A stretch of DNA of 64,000 nucleotides from Salinimicrobium gaetbulicola (GTDB lineage Bacteria; Bacteroidota; Bacteroidia; Flavobacteriales; Flavobacteriaceae), in contig NZ_JBHTJP010000032.1 in the NCBI RefSeq assembly GCF_042676025.1, positions 434,001-498,000 on the forward strand, given 5' to 3'. Position numbers and translations under genes: made by a program. Positions 43,902-52,513 of this stretch are shown here, piece after piece. Below the pieces are notes generated by a model. The model was given only the letters and a program-made list of their open reading frames with translations. It was not told where the DNA came from and ran no database searches. Each line of letters starts with the position of its first letter. Positions within the stretch are counted from its first letter, which is position 1.

Positions 43902-44666
43902 TTAGATACCTAGTTTGTCTAAAAATTCTTTTTTATGTGATTTGCTGATATGCAGTAATTTTCCGTCGGTCATTCGCGCATCTATTTCAGAATATTCGGA
44001 GTGTACGATCTCTTTCACCTTGCTCATATTAACTATGGTGGATCTGTGGATTCGGAAAAATTTGTTATCATCAAGCATTTCATCGAGATTATTCAGAGAT
44101 TCCCTAAGAACATATTTCTTTTCCGACGTATAGATCTCAGCATAATATCCAGAAGCTATGATATACAACACATCATCTGGGTTTATCAAAATGGTCTTGT
44201 TTCCCTGTTTTACCGGAATACGTACCGGTGGATTGTAACCATCAGATTCCCTGGAATAGATCTTAAAGAGATCATGAATTCGTTGTTCGAAGTTCCTGTC
44301 TGATTCTTCCCGGGAGGTGTTCAATACTTTATTAATGGTCTTGAAGAAGCGCTGATCTTTAAAAGGCTTCAGCAGAAAATCGAAAGCATCAACATCAAAT
44401 GCGCGGCTGGCATAATTGTCATAAGCGGTGACGAAAATGACCATGGGCTTGGGAGAGATCTCTATCTTTTGCAAAACCTCAAAACCGTTCAGGTCTTTCA
44501 TGTTGATGTCCAGGAAAACAAGATCGGGTTTCTTTTCATTGATCTTCCTTATTGCCTCTTTGCCATTGGAGCATTCACCAATGACTTCTATCTGCGGCAC
44601 ATCTTCCAGGAGATTCACCACCCGTTTTCTTGCCAGTTCTTCATCATCTATTACTAGAGATCTCAT
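43902..44666 (-). CDS. LytTR family response regulator
   Basis: A 254-residue regulator with a receiver domain (phospho-accepting Asp53 in FLDINMKDLNGF, acidic pocket IDDEE at 6-10, Lys in LKPF) and a C-terminal LytTR DNA-binding domain (about 150-250; RESLNNLDEML and FFRIHRSTIVN). It lies first in an operon with the LytS kinase, three bases ahead of it. LytTR regulators bind paired imperfect direct repeats, often controlling envelope genes. Confidence 0.94.
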   Translation of the reverse strand: MRSLVIDDEELARKRVVNLLEDVPQIEVIGECSNGKEAIRKINEKKPDLVFLDINMKDLNGFEVLQKIEISPKPMVIFVTAYDNYASRAFDVDAFDFLLKPFKDQRFFKTINKVLNTSREESDRNFEQRIHDLFKIYSRESDGYNPPVRIPVKQGNKTILINPDDVLYIIASGYYAEIYTSEKKYVLRESLNNLDEMLDDNKFFRIHRSTIVNMSKVKEIVHSEYSEIDARMTDGKLLHISKSHKKEFLDKLGI

Positions 44667-44779
44667 TTTCTAAAAGTTAAAGCTTGTACAATTTAACACA
44701 ATTAAAGCTCTTTTCCTTCAGAAAAATTGGGTCTGTCAGTAATCAGATCAAACAAGTCAATGAACACATTGGTTTTCAA

Positions 44780-44819
44780 AACCAAAACAGACCATCAGAC
44801 TTTTGAAATCTGACGGTCT
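44780..44819 (-). terminator. terminator after the exported hypothetical gene
   Basis: An 11-bp stem (AGACCGTCAGA / TCTGATGGTCT, one G-T pair) with loop, followed on the minus strand by GTTTTGGTTTT. It lies 14 bases after the stop codon. Confidence 0.7.
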
Positions 44820-44832
44820 TATTAGGAGGGCA

Positions 44833-45387
44833 TTATCTGCTGGCCACTTCTCTTCGGTCGGGCTCAAGAGCATCTATCTTCACGATCTTAGAGCTATTAC
44901 CGTTCTTAAGTTTGATACGGTACATATCTTTCTCTACCAGACCGTTCTTACCATGGCTGAGACGAACATTTTTAACCATGGTCCAACCCGCATGATCTCT
45001 ATAGAGTTCTTCCCTAAGTTCTGCTGGAAGTACAATGTTTTTAAATCTCTGGGAGGTTTTTTTCAAATTACCTTCCTGGTCAAAATCGGCTACCAGTTGA
45101 CCTTTTCGGCTAACAAAGCTTACCTGATAGGCCATATAGTTTTTATCTTCGACAAAGGCGATAAAATTATCTATATCAAAATAGGCGTTCATAAATCCTA
45201 TTGCATCATTTTCGAACTCTCCTGTATATGCTTCATTCACTTTAAAGGAATAGCTGTCCCCGTCCTGTGTTACTTCCCAGGAAAGCGGTCCAAATCCTAC
45301 TTTTGCTTCTTTAAGTTCTGTAATTTCCTGAGCTTGCATCACACCTGCCCAAACTATCAATACCAAATAAATAAATAGCGTTCTCAT
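44833..45387 (-). CDS. exported hypothetical protein (184 residues)
   Basis: The product begins with a type I signal peptide (MRTLFIYLVLIVWAGVMQAQ, cleavage after about residue 20) and continues as a beta-rich periplasmic protein with no cysteine and no membrane anchor. I recognise no family. It lies 166 bases upstream of the LytTR-LytS operon on the same strand and has its own terminator, so it may be a target or sensing partner of that system. The opposite-strand frame here is a shadow. Confidence 0.72.
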   Translation of the reverse strand: MRTLFIYLVLIVWAGVMQAQEITELKEAKVGFGPLSWEVTQDGDSYSFKVNEAYTGEFENDAIGFMNAYFDIDNFIAFVEDKNYMAYQVSFVSRKGQLVADFDQEGNLKKTSQRFKNIVLPAELREELYRDHAGWTMVKNVRLSHGKNGLVEKDMYRIKLKNGNSSKIVKIDALEPDRREVASR

Positions 45388-45404
45388 AATATTTCATTTT
45401 AAAG

Positions 45405-45738
45405 GGTTATCATTCTTTTATCAGATCCACTGATCTGCCATAAAACGTTTTACAGGAATAAAACTAACACAAGAATCCCCTGTTTGAAGGTAGAATGATC
45501 CAAACGGGTGGTATTATGGTAACCAACAGCAAATAATTGATTTAAACGTAGATATTCTTTGAAATGGGAGGATAAGGAAGTTCACAGCAGGAATGTAGCG
45601 GTTCACCGTAAAAATTAGATCACTGATAAATATTTAAACAGGAAAAGCTGAAAAAGAAGAAAAAATAACCGCCCCAACTCTCACCCTTCCGTTACCCTAC
45701 ATTCCGGAATTGCGATTAAATGCCGAAGCGGTTTTCTT
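45405..45738. other. AT-rich intergenic gap between two regulatory genes
   Basis: About 330 bases hold the 5' flank of the exported hypothetical gene and the 3' flank of the response regulator gene, both on the minus strand. No ORF of note, tRNA or repeat. AACCGC and GCGGTT occur about 60 bases apart near 45667-45735, too distant to be a simple terminator. Confidence 0.35.
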
Positions 45739-46404
45739 TTAAATAAGATTTAGGTCTTTGACTATACCTATCAAATGCGGGGTAGTCCTTGCATTGAACT
45801 CCTCACGTAATTCTTTTAATCGTTTTTCAATAGTACTTTTACTATTGGGAAAGATCTTTTTCTCCCTGAATTTACTCTGGATTTCTTCCTGAGTAAGCCC
45901 ATTGGCGATATAAGAGAGCAAATTGATCTCAAAATCTTCTAAAACCAGCATATTAGACTGTTTCAGAGCATTTTCGATATCCAAAGAGTTAAAGCTATCT
46001 CCCCTGTCAACCGCAAAAATGGCTTCCTTAAGATCTTTCATCCCATTGCGGCCTTTACATACATAGCCATTGATATTGCCAGATTCCCAAAGGGTTTTCA
46101 CTGTTTGGGGATGATCTTCAACACTATTTACCAGGACGGTAAGATTAGGATCTTCTTTTTTAAGAGCCGCGATAAGGTCTTTTCCAGACTTTAAATTTTC
46201 ATTCCTGTGATCATTTTTAAAGGAAAGGTCACAGATAAGCAGATCAAAAGGCTCATTTTCAAGGATCGCCTTTTTGGCAAGCAAATATGCAGAATCACAA
46301 TATTGGGCATGATCAACCTTTTCAATATCCAATTCCTGCATCACACTTCTTACTGCGAAGTTGATGCTGTCATTATCCTCTGCTATTAATACTTTCTTGA
46401 ACAT
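45739..46404 (-). CDS. orphan response regulator with NarL/LuxR-like HTH
   Basis: A 221-residue regulator: receiver domain (1-130) with phospho-accepting Asp59 in LICDLSF, acidic AEDND at 8-12, and Lys in VCKGRNG; then a C-terminal helical DNA-binding domain with FEINLLSYIANGLTQEEI and KSTIEKRLKELREE, similar to the LuxR HTH in layout but longer between helices. No kinase gene is adjacent. It might be phosphorylated by one of the kinases elsewhere in the window, such as the PAS kinase at 5 kb; that is a guess. Confidence 0.85.
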   Translation of the reverse strand: MFKKVLIAEDNDSINFAVRSVMQELDIEKVDHAQYCDSAYLLAKKAILENEPFDLLICDLSFKNDHRNENLKSGKDLIAALKKEDPNLTVLVNSVEDHPQTVKTLWESGNINGYVCKGRNGMKDLKEAIFAVDRGDSFNSLDIENALKQSNMLVLEDFEINLLSYIANGLTQEEIQSKFREKKIFPNSKSTIEKRLKELREEFNARTTPHLIGIVKDLNLI

Positions 46405-46511
46405 AAGATCCTTAGTGATTGATACTTTTATACATCAAATTTAAGGCATCCTGTTCAACAATAATTACGGTTTTCCACAATTTAGGAAAATATCAAGGTC
46501 ACAGTTCAAAT

Positions 46512-47141
46512 TTAACCATCCATCCGGGTCTTGAACCTTTCAATATATTCACCTACATGTTTCCCATCCATCAAGGCATGATGTACGTGAACAGATGTGG
46601 ACATAAAGTACTCCTCCCCTTCCTTCACAAGCTTTCCGAAGCTGATCTTTGGGCAACTGTCTTTATAGTAATAGCTCCTGGCATGTGATAAAGATTGAAA
46701 ATCGATCCACGGAATGGCTGAATAATGAACCACATCTTTATCATCTTTTCCGGAAGGATTCAAGCCGGACATGTTTTGAACCTTTTCGATTTCCGGCTTT
46801 ACTGAAGTACAGAAATCTTCAAAGTCCTCCCTGTATTTCATATAACAGAATCCGAAAGTATCATCTGGTCTTGATATTGTTGCTGAAGGATGAATAACAT
46901 CATACAAATAAACCTCATTATTTTCCCCTATACGATACCGGAAGGCTTCAGTTTGGTTTACGGCAGATATGGAAGCGTGCAGGTAATACAGGAAAAATGA
47001 ATAATTCTTCTCTTTTGCGGTCTTGTAGGCTTTTGTGCAATTGATGCGTACGCATACTCCAAAGAAAGGTTCTTCAAAGGAATTAAAAAATTCAAAATGT
47101 TCTCTTCTTGACCAGTCTTCTTTGTTTATTTTAGTTCTCAT
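46512..47141 (-). CDS. chloramphenicol acetyltransferase family protein (CatA fold)
   Basis: A 209-residue trimeric CAT-type acetyl-CoA acyltransferase. The catalytic motif HHALMDGKH sits at about 187-195 (HHxxxDG), the substrate segment and the N-terminal RREHFEFFNSF are as in the family. The residue series is full length and undamaged. Chromosomal members in Bacteroidetes often have no demonstrated resistance role; the natural acceptor alcohol may be another metabolite. It stands alone, between an orphan regulator and a divergent LytTR gene. Confidence 0.88.
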   Translation of the reverse strand: MRTKINKEDWSRREHFEFFNSFEEPFFGVCVRINCTKAYKTAKEKNYSFFLYYLHASISAVNQTEAFRYRIGENNEVYLYDVIHPSATISRPDDTFGFCYMKYREDFEDFCTSVKPEIEKVQNMSGLNPSGKDDKDVVHYSAIPWIDFQSLSHARSYYYKDSCPKISFGKLVKEGEEYFMSTSVHVHHALMDGKHVGEYIERFKTRMDG

Positions 47142-47373
47142 GGGAGGTCGTCAGTTTCTAAGTGATCTCTTTACAACAGCAAAACTAAGAGTATCTTTAA
47201 TTCCAATGGCTGGTAAAGGGAATATTTTATCAAAAAGCTATGTAGAATATATGCGTTTTTCAGCTATAAGAAAACATTTCAAAATACAAAGAAGATCACC
47301 CATGGCTGAGGTTGTGGATTTTTATTTGCAGAGAAGATGTTAAAAATTCCCCTTTTAATTGTAGTTTTATTTT

Positions 47374-48126
47374 ATGATAAAAGTGGTTATAATCGACGAC
47401 GAAATAAATGCTCAAAGTTTATTAGAGAAAACCCTGGATAGATATTTCCCTAATAAATTCAATATTGTTGAGAAATGCAATTCGGTGGATGCCGGGGTGC
47501 TTGCAATCAAGAAACACGAACCCGAATTGGTCTTTTTAGACATCCAGATGCCTGAAAAAAATGGTTTTGAATTATTCAGTTATTTTGATGTTGTAAAGTT
47601 TGAGGTAATATTTACCACCGCCTACAATCAATTTGCCATAAAGGCCATCAAGCGCAGTGCTCTCGATTATCTATTAAAACCGATCAGTCATCTGGATCTA
47701 TCCGACGCCATAAAAAGATTTGAAACTAAAACTGAAGGTAGCTTCGCCCAGAAGAAACTGTCACTATTGTTGGAAAACCTGAATGTAAATGATCAGAATG
47801 TAAGTAAAATTGCTTTTCCTACCCTCGAAGGTTTTGAACTTATTCATTCAAACCAAATTTTATACTGTAAAGCTGAAAGCAATTATTGCAGCATTAAAAG
47901 GATTGACGGGATCACTAAAATGGCTACGAAAACTTTAAAATATGTGGAAGAAATACTTCCAGCCAACCCTTTTCAAAGAATTCATAAAAGCTACGTCATT
48001 AATTTAAATTATGTAGTTAGATACCACAAAGCCAATAAAGAAGTTGAATTAACCAACGGAGAAAAACTTCCGGTTTCTTTCCGAAAAGAAGAAGAATTTA
48101 TAAATGCCATTCTACAAAATCATTAA
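47374..48126 (+). CDS. LytTR response regulator paired with the propeller kinase
   Basis: A 250-residue receiver-LytTR protein. Receiver: IIDDE at 6-10, Asp56 in FLDIQMPEKNGF, TAYNQFAIKAI and the LKPI lysine. LytTR domain from about 145 with FEVIHSN-like strand, TLKYVEEILPANPFQRIHKSYVIN. It ends inside the start of the kinase gene (23-base overlap), so it and the kinase are one expression unit. A weak -7-like TAGTTTTA lies just before the start at 47362-47369. Target genes unknown. Confidence 0.93.
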   Translation: MIKVVIIDDEINAQSLLEKTLDRYFPNKFNIVEKCNSVDAGVLAIKKHEPELVFLDIQMPEKNGFELFSYFDVVKFEVIFTTAYNQFAIKAIKRSALDYLLKPISHLDLSDAIKRFETKTEGSFAQKKLSLLLENLNVNDQNVSKIAFPTLEGFELIHSNQILYCKAESNYCSIKRIDGITKMATKTLKYVEEILPANPFQRIHKSYVINLNYVVRYHKANKEVELTNGEKLPVSFRKEEEFINAILQNH

Positions 48127-51088
48127 ATTTTTCCTCTTCTTATTTTTATGGTTTAATGTGGCCTATTCCCAAAATTTTCCGGGAAAAAACTATTCTGCAG
48201 TAAACGACCTGCCAAACAATACTGTTAGATCATTGTTTGTTGACAGTAGTAATATCCTATGGATTGGTACTGATAATGGTGTGGTTAAAAAGGAAAATGA
48301 TGTCTTTAAAAGCTTTTTTGAAGAGGATGGGCTCGCCTTAAATAGTTGCTGGGCCATAACGGAAGATAAGAATGAAAAGCTGTGGTTTGGCAGCTACGGC
48401 GCAGGTATCAGCATTTATGATGGAATAAATTTTAAAGTGATTTCAGAAAAAGATGGTTTGGTTCATAATGAAATAACCAAACTGTTTTCACATGGAAATC
48501 ATATGTACGTGGGAACGAGTAATGGGGTTTCTATCATTGACATGGATACCTTTAAAATAATTTCCTTAGAGACCCCACCGGGTGATGAACTTTTCAGGGT
48601 TACTGGTTTTTTTGAATACGGTAAGGAAATTTATGTGGTGACATATAGGACAGGAATCTATAAAATTTCCCGTAATGACGGCTCTACAGACCTGGATAAA
48701 GTAAGTGACAGTAAATACATCTACTCCATTTTTATGGATAAAGACAGTATTTACAGTAGTAACAAAGGTTATTTTTCAAAGATTTCCCTGGCCGATTATT
48801 TGAATGAAAAAGATTCTATTCCTTCAGAAAAATTGGGGTTTTCCATTTTATGGGATCATGTAAAAACCAAAAGTGATAAAATTTTTGCGGCGGCCTGGGG
48901 CATTTACGATACCAATGGAGGTATCTATGAAGTGAAAAATGATCGGTTAATTTCCAGGGCTTCAGATTTTAATATTTCAAGTAAAAAAGTTATTTCTTTG
49001 GCTTATGATGCCACGTTCGAAAAATTATACGTTGGCACAATGGATGCTGGTTTATTTGAGGTCAATTTAAATCCTCAAATTAAGTTCAATAAGATTCATG
49101 GAAAAAATATCTACGGATTTGCCAGCACAAGAAATACTTCCGCAGTGTTATTAGATGACGCGATCGTTATAACAAATACTGAGAAAGAACATGCGATATC
49201 CTTATCTCAGCTTAAAAAATGGCAGGAGGATTATGTCTCAAACACCAAACTACCTTTGCCAAAGCACGAGGATTCTTTCTACGAATTAGATTATTCTACC
49301 AAAGCAGGGGATATTAATTTTTATGACATCAAAGTATTCGGAGATCTTTACTGGGTTAATACCAACATTGGGATATTTGCTGTAAAGGCTTCGGGGAAAT
49401 TGCACCGTTATTTACCCTTGCATTCAGAAGAGATCAATTTTACTGAAAACGGCAGACTTATAGAAACAAATCCCTATGGTGGCGTAAGAATCTATAAGGA
49501 TTTGGATGCTTTCACATATACTCATTTTAAACAGGAAGATCCTAAAACACCCACCATGGTGGTAAACAGTTTACAACAGGATGATAAAACCTATTTCCTA
49601 TCTGTTTTTTCAGGGCTTTATGTGTGGGAGAACAATGAGTTCAAATCCTATTTGAATAAAGGAATTTGGAAAGAACAAAAATTAAGGCACATTACGACCT
49701 TAGGGGAAGATATTGCACTTTCAAATGAGTTCGGTGATGTTTTCATCGTAAATGATGATAAAGCATTTAAGCTCTTAAAAAAAATACCACGGGCTAAAAT
49801 TCATGGCAATACCATTTCTTTTTTGAAGGAATACAACGGAACCTTATTGATTGGAACAGAAAAAGGCCTGACTCTTTTTAAAGATTACCGTTATATTTTT
49901 TTAGACGAAGAACAAGGGCTGAAACAACCTTTATTAAGCGCCTATGTTAGTCAAAACAGGTTGACTATAGGTAGTAAGGATGGTGTTTACACAATAGATC
50001 TTGATGCGGTCATTGATTCAAAAGCACTGGTGAAGAAATTAAACATTAAAGAAATTTTCATTAACAACAATAAATTTCCTTCCCAACAATTTTTAAATAC
50101 GGAAGAAATCAAGTTGCGGCACAATGAAAACACCGTATTGCTTAAATTTAGTACGAACGCCCATCCATACCCGCATAAATTAAAATATCAATACCGATTA
50201 AATGCTAGTGAAAATTGGAGTCTTCCCTCCTCTAAACCTGAAATATTCCTGCCTTTTTTACCCGCCGACAACTATAATATAGCAGTAAGAGTGATAGATG
50301 AAAGCACTGGTTCTGGCTTCACCCAATCGTTGCTAAGTTTGGCAATACTTCCGCCATTTTGGAAAACCTGGTGGTTCGTCTTGTCGATCATTACTATGAC
50401 ATTACTAGTAATTTATAGTATTTATCAATTTCAAATCAGGCAAAGCCGGAAATTTGAAGCACAGAAAAGGATGATCCAAAAACGTTTTGAAGAAACAAAA
50501 ATGGAGGCTCTACTGGCGCAGATGAATCCGCACTTTATTTTTAATGCCATGAATTCCATTCAAAACTATATTATGGATAGTGATGTTGACAATGCCAGCA
50601 TTTTTTTGGGTGATTTCGCCAAATTGATCAGGTTAAACCTCGATCACTGTACCAGACCATCTATTACATTAATTGAAGAAATTGAATATTTACAATCCTA
50701 TATCAGGGTTGAGAACACGCGGTTTAATAATACGGTCAATGTGATTTTTGAAACCGATCCTTTGATCGATGTGTATGATGTTGAGATCCCGACCATGTTA
50801 TTACAGACCTTTGTGGAAAATGTTTTTGTTCACGCTTTTCCGACAAGTATCACCAACCCCACATTAAAGATTTCATTTAACTTGTTACCTGAAAATGTTT
50901 TACAGTGTGAAATTGAAGATAACGGAATAGGTTTTTCCCCGGGAGCTAGCAATAAATTGCACCAATCAAAAGGCGTATCTTTAGTAAAAGAACGCTTGTC
51001 CTTACTTGGTTATGAAATGGAAAAAGCAATACATATAGCCTCCGCTGAAAACAAAGGCACTTCTATTATTTTAAGATTAAAGATCTAA
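48104..51088 (+). CDS. two-component propeller sensor histidine kinase (Reg_prop / Y_Y_Y / LytS-type)
   Basis: A 994-residue transmembrane sensor. A signal peptide (about 1-23) exports a large periplasmic part of repeated propeller units with motifs like ILWIGTDNGVVK, LWFGSYGAGIS and LLIGTEKGLTLF, followed by a Y_Y_Y domain (about 660-745), one membrane helix (about 750-775) and a LytS-type kinase with His810 in QMNPHFIFNAMNS and the N-box FVENVFVHAF. It is the split form of hybrid carbohydrate sensors: no receiver or HTH is fused; the cognate LytTR regulator is the overlapping upstream gene. No sus-type or glycosidase genes are adjacent, so the ligand is unclear. Confidence 0.92.
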   Translation: MPFYKIIKFFLFLFLWFNVAYSQNFPGKNYSAVNDLPNNTVRSLFVDSSNILWIGTDNGVVKKENDVFKSFFEEDGLALNSCWAITEDKNEKLWFGSYGAGISIYDGINFKVISEKDGLVHNEITKLFSHGNHMYVGTSNGVSIIDMDTFKIISLETPPGDELFRVTGFFEYGKEIYVVTYRTGIYKISRNDGSTDLDKVSDSKYIYSIFMDKDSIYSSNKGYFSKISLADYLNEKDSIPSEKLGFSILWDHVKTKSDKIFAAAWGIYDTNGGIYEVKNDRLISRASDFNISSKKVISLAYDATFEKLYVGTMDAGLFEVNLNPQIKFNKIHGKNIYGFASTRNTSAVLLDDAIVITNTEKEHAISLSQLKKWQEDYVSNTKLPLPKHEDSFYELDYSTKAGDINFYDIKVFGDLYWVNTNIGIFAVKASGKLHRYLPLHSEEINFTENGRLIETNPYGGVRIYKDLDAFTYTHFKQEDPKTPTMVVNSLQQDDKTYFLSVFSGLYVWENNEFKSYLNKGIWKEQKLRHITTLGEDIALSNEFGDVFIVNDDKAFKLLKKIPRAKIHGNTISFLKEYNGTLLIGTEKGLTLFKDYRYIFLDEEQGLKQPLLSAYVSQNRLTIGSKDGVYTIDLDAVIDSKALVKKLNIKEIFINNNKFPSQQFLNTEEIKLRHNENTVLLKFSTNAHPYPHKLKYQYRLNASENWSLPSSKPEIFLPFLPADNYNIAVRVIDESTGSGFTQSLLSLAILPPFWKTWWFVLSIITMTLLVIYSIYQFQIRQSRKFEAQKRMIQKRFEETKMEALLAQMNPHFIFNAMNSIQNYIMDSDVDNASIFLGDFAKLIRLNLDHCTRPSITLIEEIEYLQSYIRVENTRFNNTVNVIFETDPLIDVYDVEIPTMLLQTFVENVFVHAFPTSITNPTLKISFNLLPENVLQCEIEDNGIGFSPGASNKLHQSKGVSLVKERLSLLGYEMEKAIHIASAENKGTSIILRLKI

Positions 51089-51270
51089 CGCTTACTTTCA
51101 AATTCCACACGTTAACTAAACGCCTAGCCTTCGAATAAACATAAATTTTAAGTTTGGGAGAAATTATAGAAAGTGAGTTACAGAAAACCCCTAGGTAATA
51201 TTTTATATGTAGGGTATTAAAATTTTTCAGGGGACATTTGTAACCGTTATTTCTGTAATTGTAATAAACA

Positions 51271-51303
51271 AAACCACTAGCAACGCAGTTAGTGGTTTTT
51301 TTA
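51271..51303 (+). terminator. rho-independent terminator after the propeller kinase gene
   Basis: AAACCACTA, a 10-base loop and TAGTGGTTT followed by a T run. It is 183 bases after the stop, so the kinase mRNA has a long 3' tail unless processed. Confidence 0.75.
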
Positions 51304-51411
51304 TTTAAATAGTTTTTGCTCTATGTTCTTCCTCGGTACATTAAAGTCTTACCCACGTCATTTAAGCATGGTCAAAATTGTTCCTGATACCGCGCTTACA
51401 TGATTCCTTAA

Positions 51412-51445
51412 AAGCAAAAAACCCGCAACTTTCGTTGCGGGTTTT
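51412..51445 (-). terminator. terminator of the tRNA-Ser gene
   Basis: A perfect 12-bp stem (AAAACCCGCAAC and its complement) with a 4-base loop, followed on the minus strand by T residues. It ends seven bases after the tRNA 3' end. Confidence 0.85.
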
Positions 51446-51451
51446 CATTTG

Positions 51452-51536
51452 CGGAGAAAGAGGGATTCGAACCCCCGGAGGTGTGACCCTCAACAGTTTT
51501 CAAGACTGCCGCATTCGACCACTCTGCCATTTCTCC
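51452..51536 (-). tRNA. tRNA-Ser (anticodon TGA)
   Basis: Class II tRNA of 85 bases on the minus strand. Acceptor stem GGAGAAA/TTTCTCC with discriminator G, D arm with GCAGAGTGGTC, anticodon stem-loop around CTTGAAA giving anticodon TGA for UCA codons, a long variable arm (TTGAGGGTCACACCTC) as expected for serine, and the T arm with GTTCGAATC. CCA is not encoded. A terminator follows directly. Confidence 0.97.
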
Positions 51537-51728
51537 TTAGCGGTTGCAAATATAAAAACCTTTTTTGAATTTTAAAGCAGAAATTCACCCTTTTTTAAAG
51601 CCTAAATTTTTACTTCCTGATTTTGAAGCTATTCGAAATCGAAAAAAAATAAAATCTATTTTTAGAAACCATAAAAACGGCTATCAATCTCGAAATTTCT
51701 TACAAGGCTTGTTAAAGCACGGTTAAAT

Positions 51729-51851
51729 GATAACTCCTCTTTAGAGTTATCAACAATTTGTAACTATCTTACCTCCATAAGGAATTAGCCTTGAAATAAG
51801 GCACATCAAGTGAGAAGCGTGACCCCCTACAGAACTCTTCTCACTTTTTTT
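51729..51851 (+). ncRNA. candidate small RNA with three hairpins and a terminator
   Basis: Three stems follow one another on the plus strand: GATAACTC/GAGTTATC (51729-51751), GCCTT/AAGGC (51788-51802) and a terminator AAGTGAGAAG/CTTCTCACTT with a run of seven T (51808-51851). No plus-strand gene precedes it within reach (the kinase has its own terminator; the tRNA and CBS genes point the other way) and no ORF fits. The terminator therefore must end an unannotated transcript. The start is uncertain: candidate -7 boxes TATCTTAC (51765) or TATTTTTA (51657) are imperfect. Confidence 0.5.
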
Positions 51852-51933
51852 ATTTACAATTACGAGGGTGAGTGCCATAACTTCTAGGTCTGAAGAAAAT
51901 TATCCTCATGAAGTTTCAGTGGTATTCTAAAAC

Positions 51934-52350
51934 TTAATCCTTCAAAAAACACCTGATCATATCTGTAGTAGTAACAATCCCCACCAGGGCATCATCATCT
52001 ACCACGGGCAAGGCATGAAACTCATGGGTCAGAAAAATATTTCCCACTTCCTCAAGTGTTGTTTTAGAGTTTACAGAGACCACCTTTTTGGTCATCACCT
52101 GTTCTATAGTGAACATGTCATAAACAGTAGTTTCCACCCCTTCCCCGTCTTCATCTACGGCGTCAGCGAATGATATACGAAGAAGATCGGTGTAGCTCAG
52201 CATGCCGACTATATGCCCTTTATCAACAACGGGAAGATGCCGGATGTGGTTTTTCTTGAAAAGAGATTCAGCGGTGGTGAGTTCATCTGAAAGCTTCAGT
52301 TTCACAATATTTTTGGTCATGATCTCAGAAATAGGAACATTCTTTTTCAT
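51934..52350 (-). CDS. CBS-domain pair protein
   Basis: A 138-residue cytosolic protein made of two CBS domains that together form a Bateman module (about 1-65 and 75-135; motifs HIRHLPVVDKGHIVGMLSYTD and HEFHALPVVDDDALVGIVTTTD, quoted in part). Such modules bind adenine nucleotides and act as energy sensors. The longer open frame starts at 52398, but MKKNVPISEIMTKN at ATG 52350 is the usual beginning. No partner gene is adjacent, so its output is unknown. Confidence 0.9.
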   Translation of the reverse strand: MKKNVPISEIMTKNIVKLKLSDELTTAESLFKKNHIRHLPVVDKGHIVGMLSYTDLLRISFADAVDEDGEGVETTVYDMFTIEQVMTKKVVSVNSKTTLEEVGNIFLTHEFHALPVVDDDALVGIVTTTDMIRCFLKD

Positions 52351-52513
52351 ATCGATTGTTTTTTTGGAGCTTCTAATTTGGTATATAAGATACGACATAA
52401 AAAAATAGGTTGTTCAGATAATTCCGAAGAAATTAGCGCCTTAACAGCAACCTTTTTCTGGGATTCAGGGAAAACTATTACCTTGTGAACTTTATTAAAA
52501 AGTAAAATTATCT

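Larger units (their letters stand above)
51089..51451. other. intergenic region after the propeller kinase
   Basis: About 360 bases. It contains a plus-strand terminator (51271-51303) about 180 bases after the kinase stop, and a hairpin serving the tRNA-Ser gene (51418-51445). An imperfect inverted pair, ACCCCTA and TAGGGT, lies near 51187-51220 and might be a regulatory site, but it is not convincing. The open frame running through the tRNA is an artefact. Confidence 0.4.

Noticed and set aside
44803..45378. 191-residue plus-strand ORF opposite the exported hypothetical
   Set aside because: The minus-strand frame has a signal peptide and terminator; the plus-strand frame is a shadow lacking any domain sense.
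47035..47343. 102-residue plus-strand ORF overlapping the CAT-like gene start
   Set aside because: Overlaps the CAT gene and its promoter region; no domain, and the flanking genes account for the region.
51187..51220. ACCCCTA...TAGGGT inverted pair after the propeller kinase gene as a LytTR operator
   Set aside because: LytTR sites are direct repeats and the pair is imperfect with a long spacer; no support beyond coincidence.
51378..51575. 65-residue plus-strand ORF across the tRNA-Ser gene
   Set aside because: It is a translation of the antisense of tRNA-Ser (the familiar GERGIRTPG pattern), not a gene.
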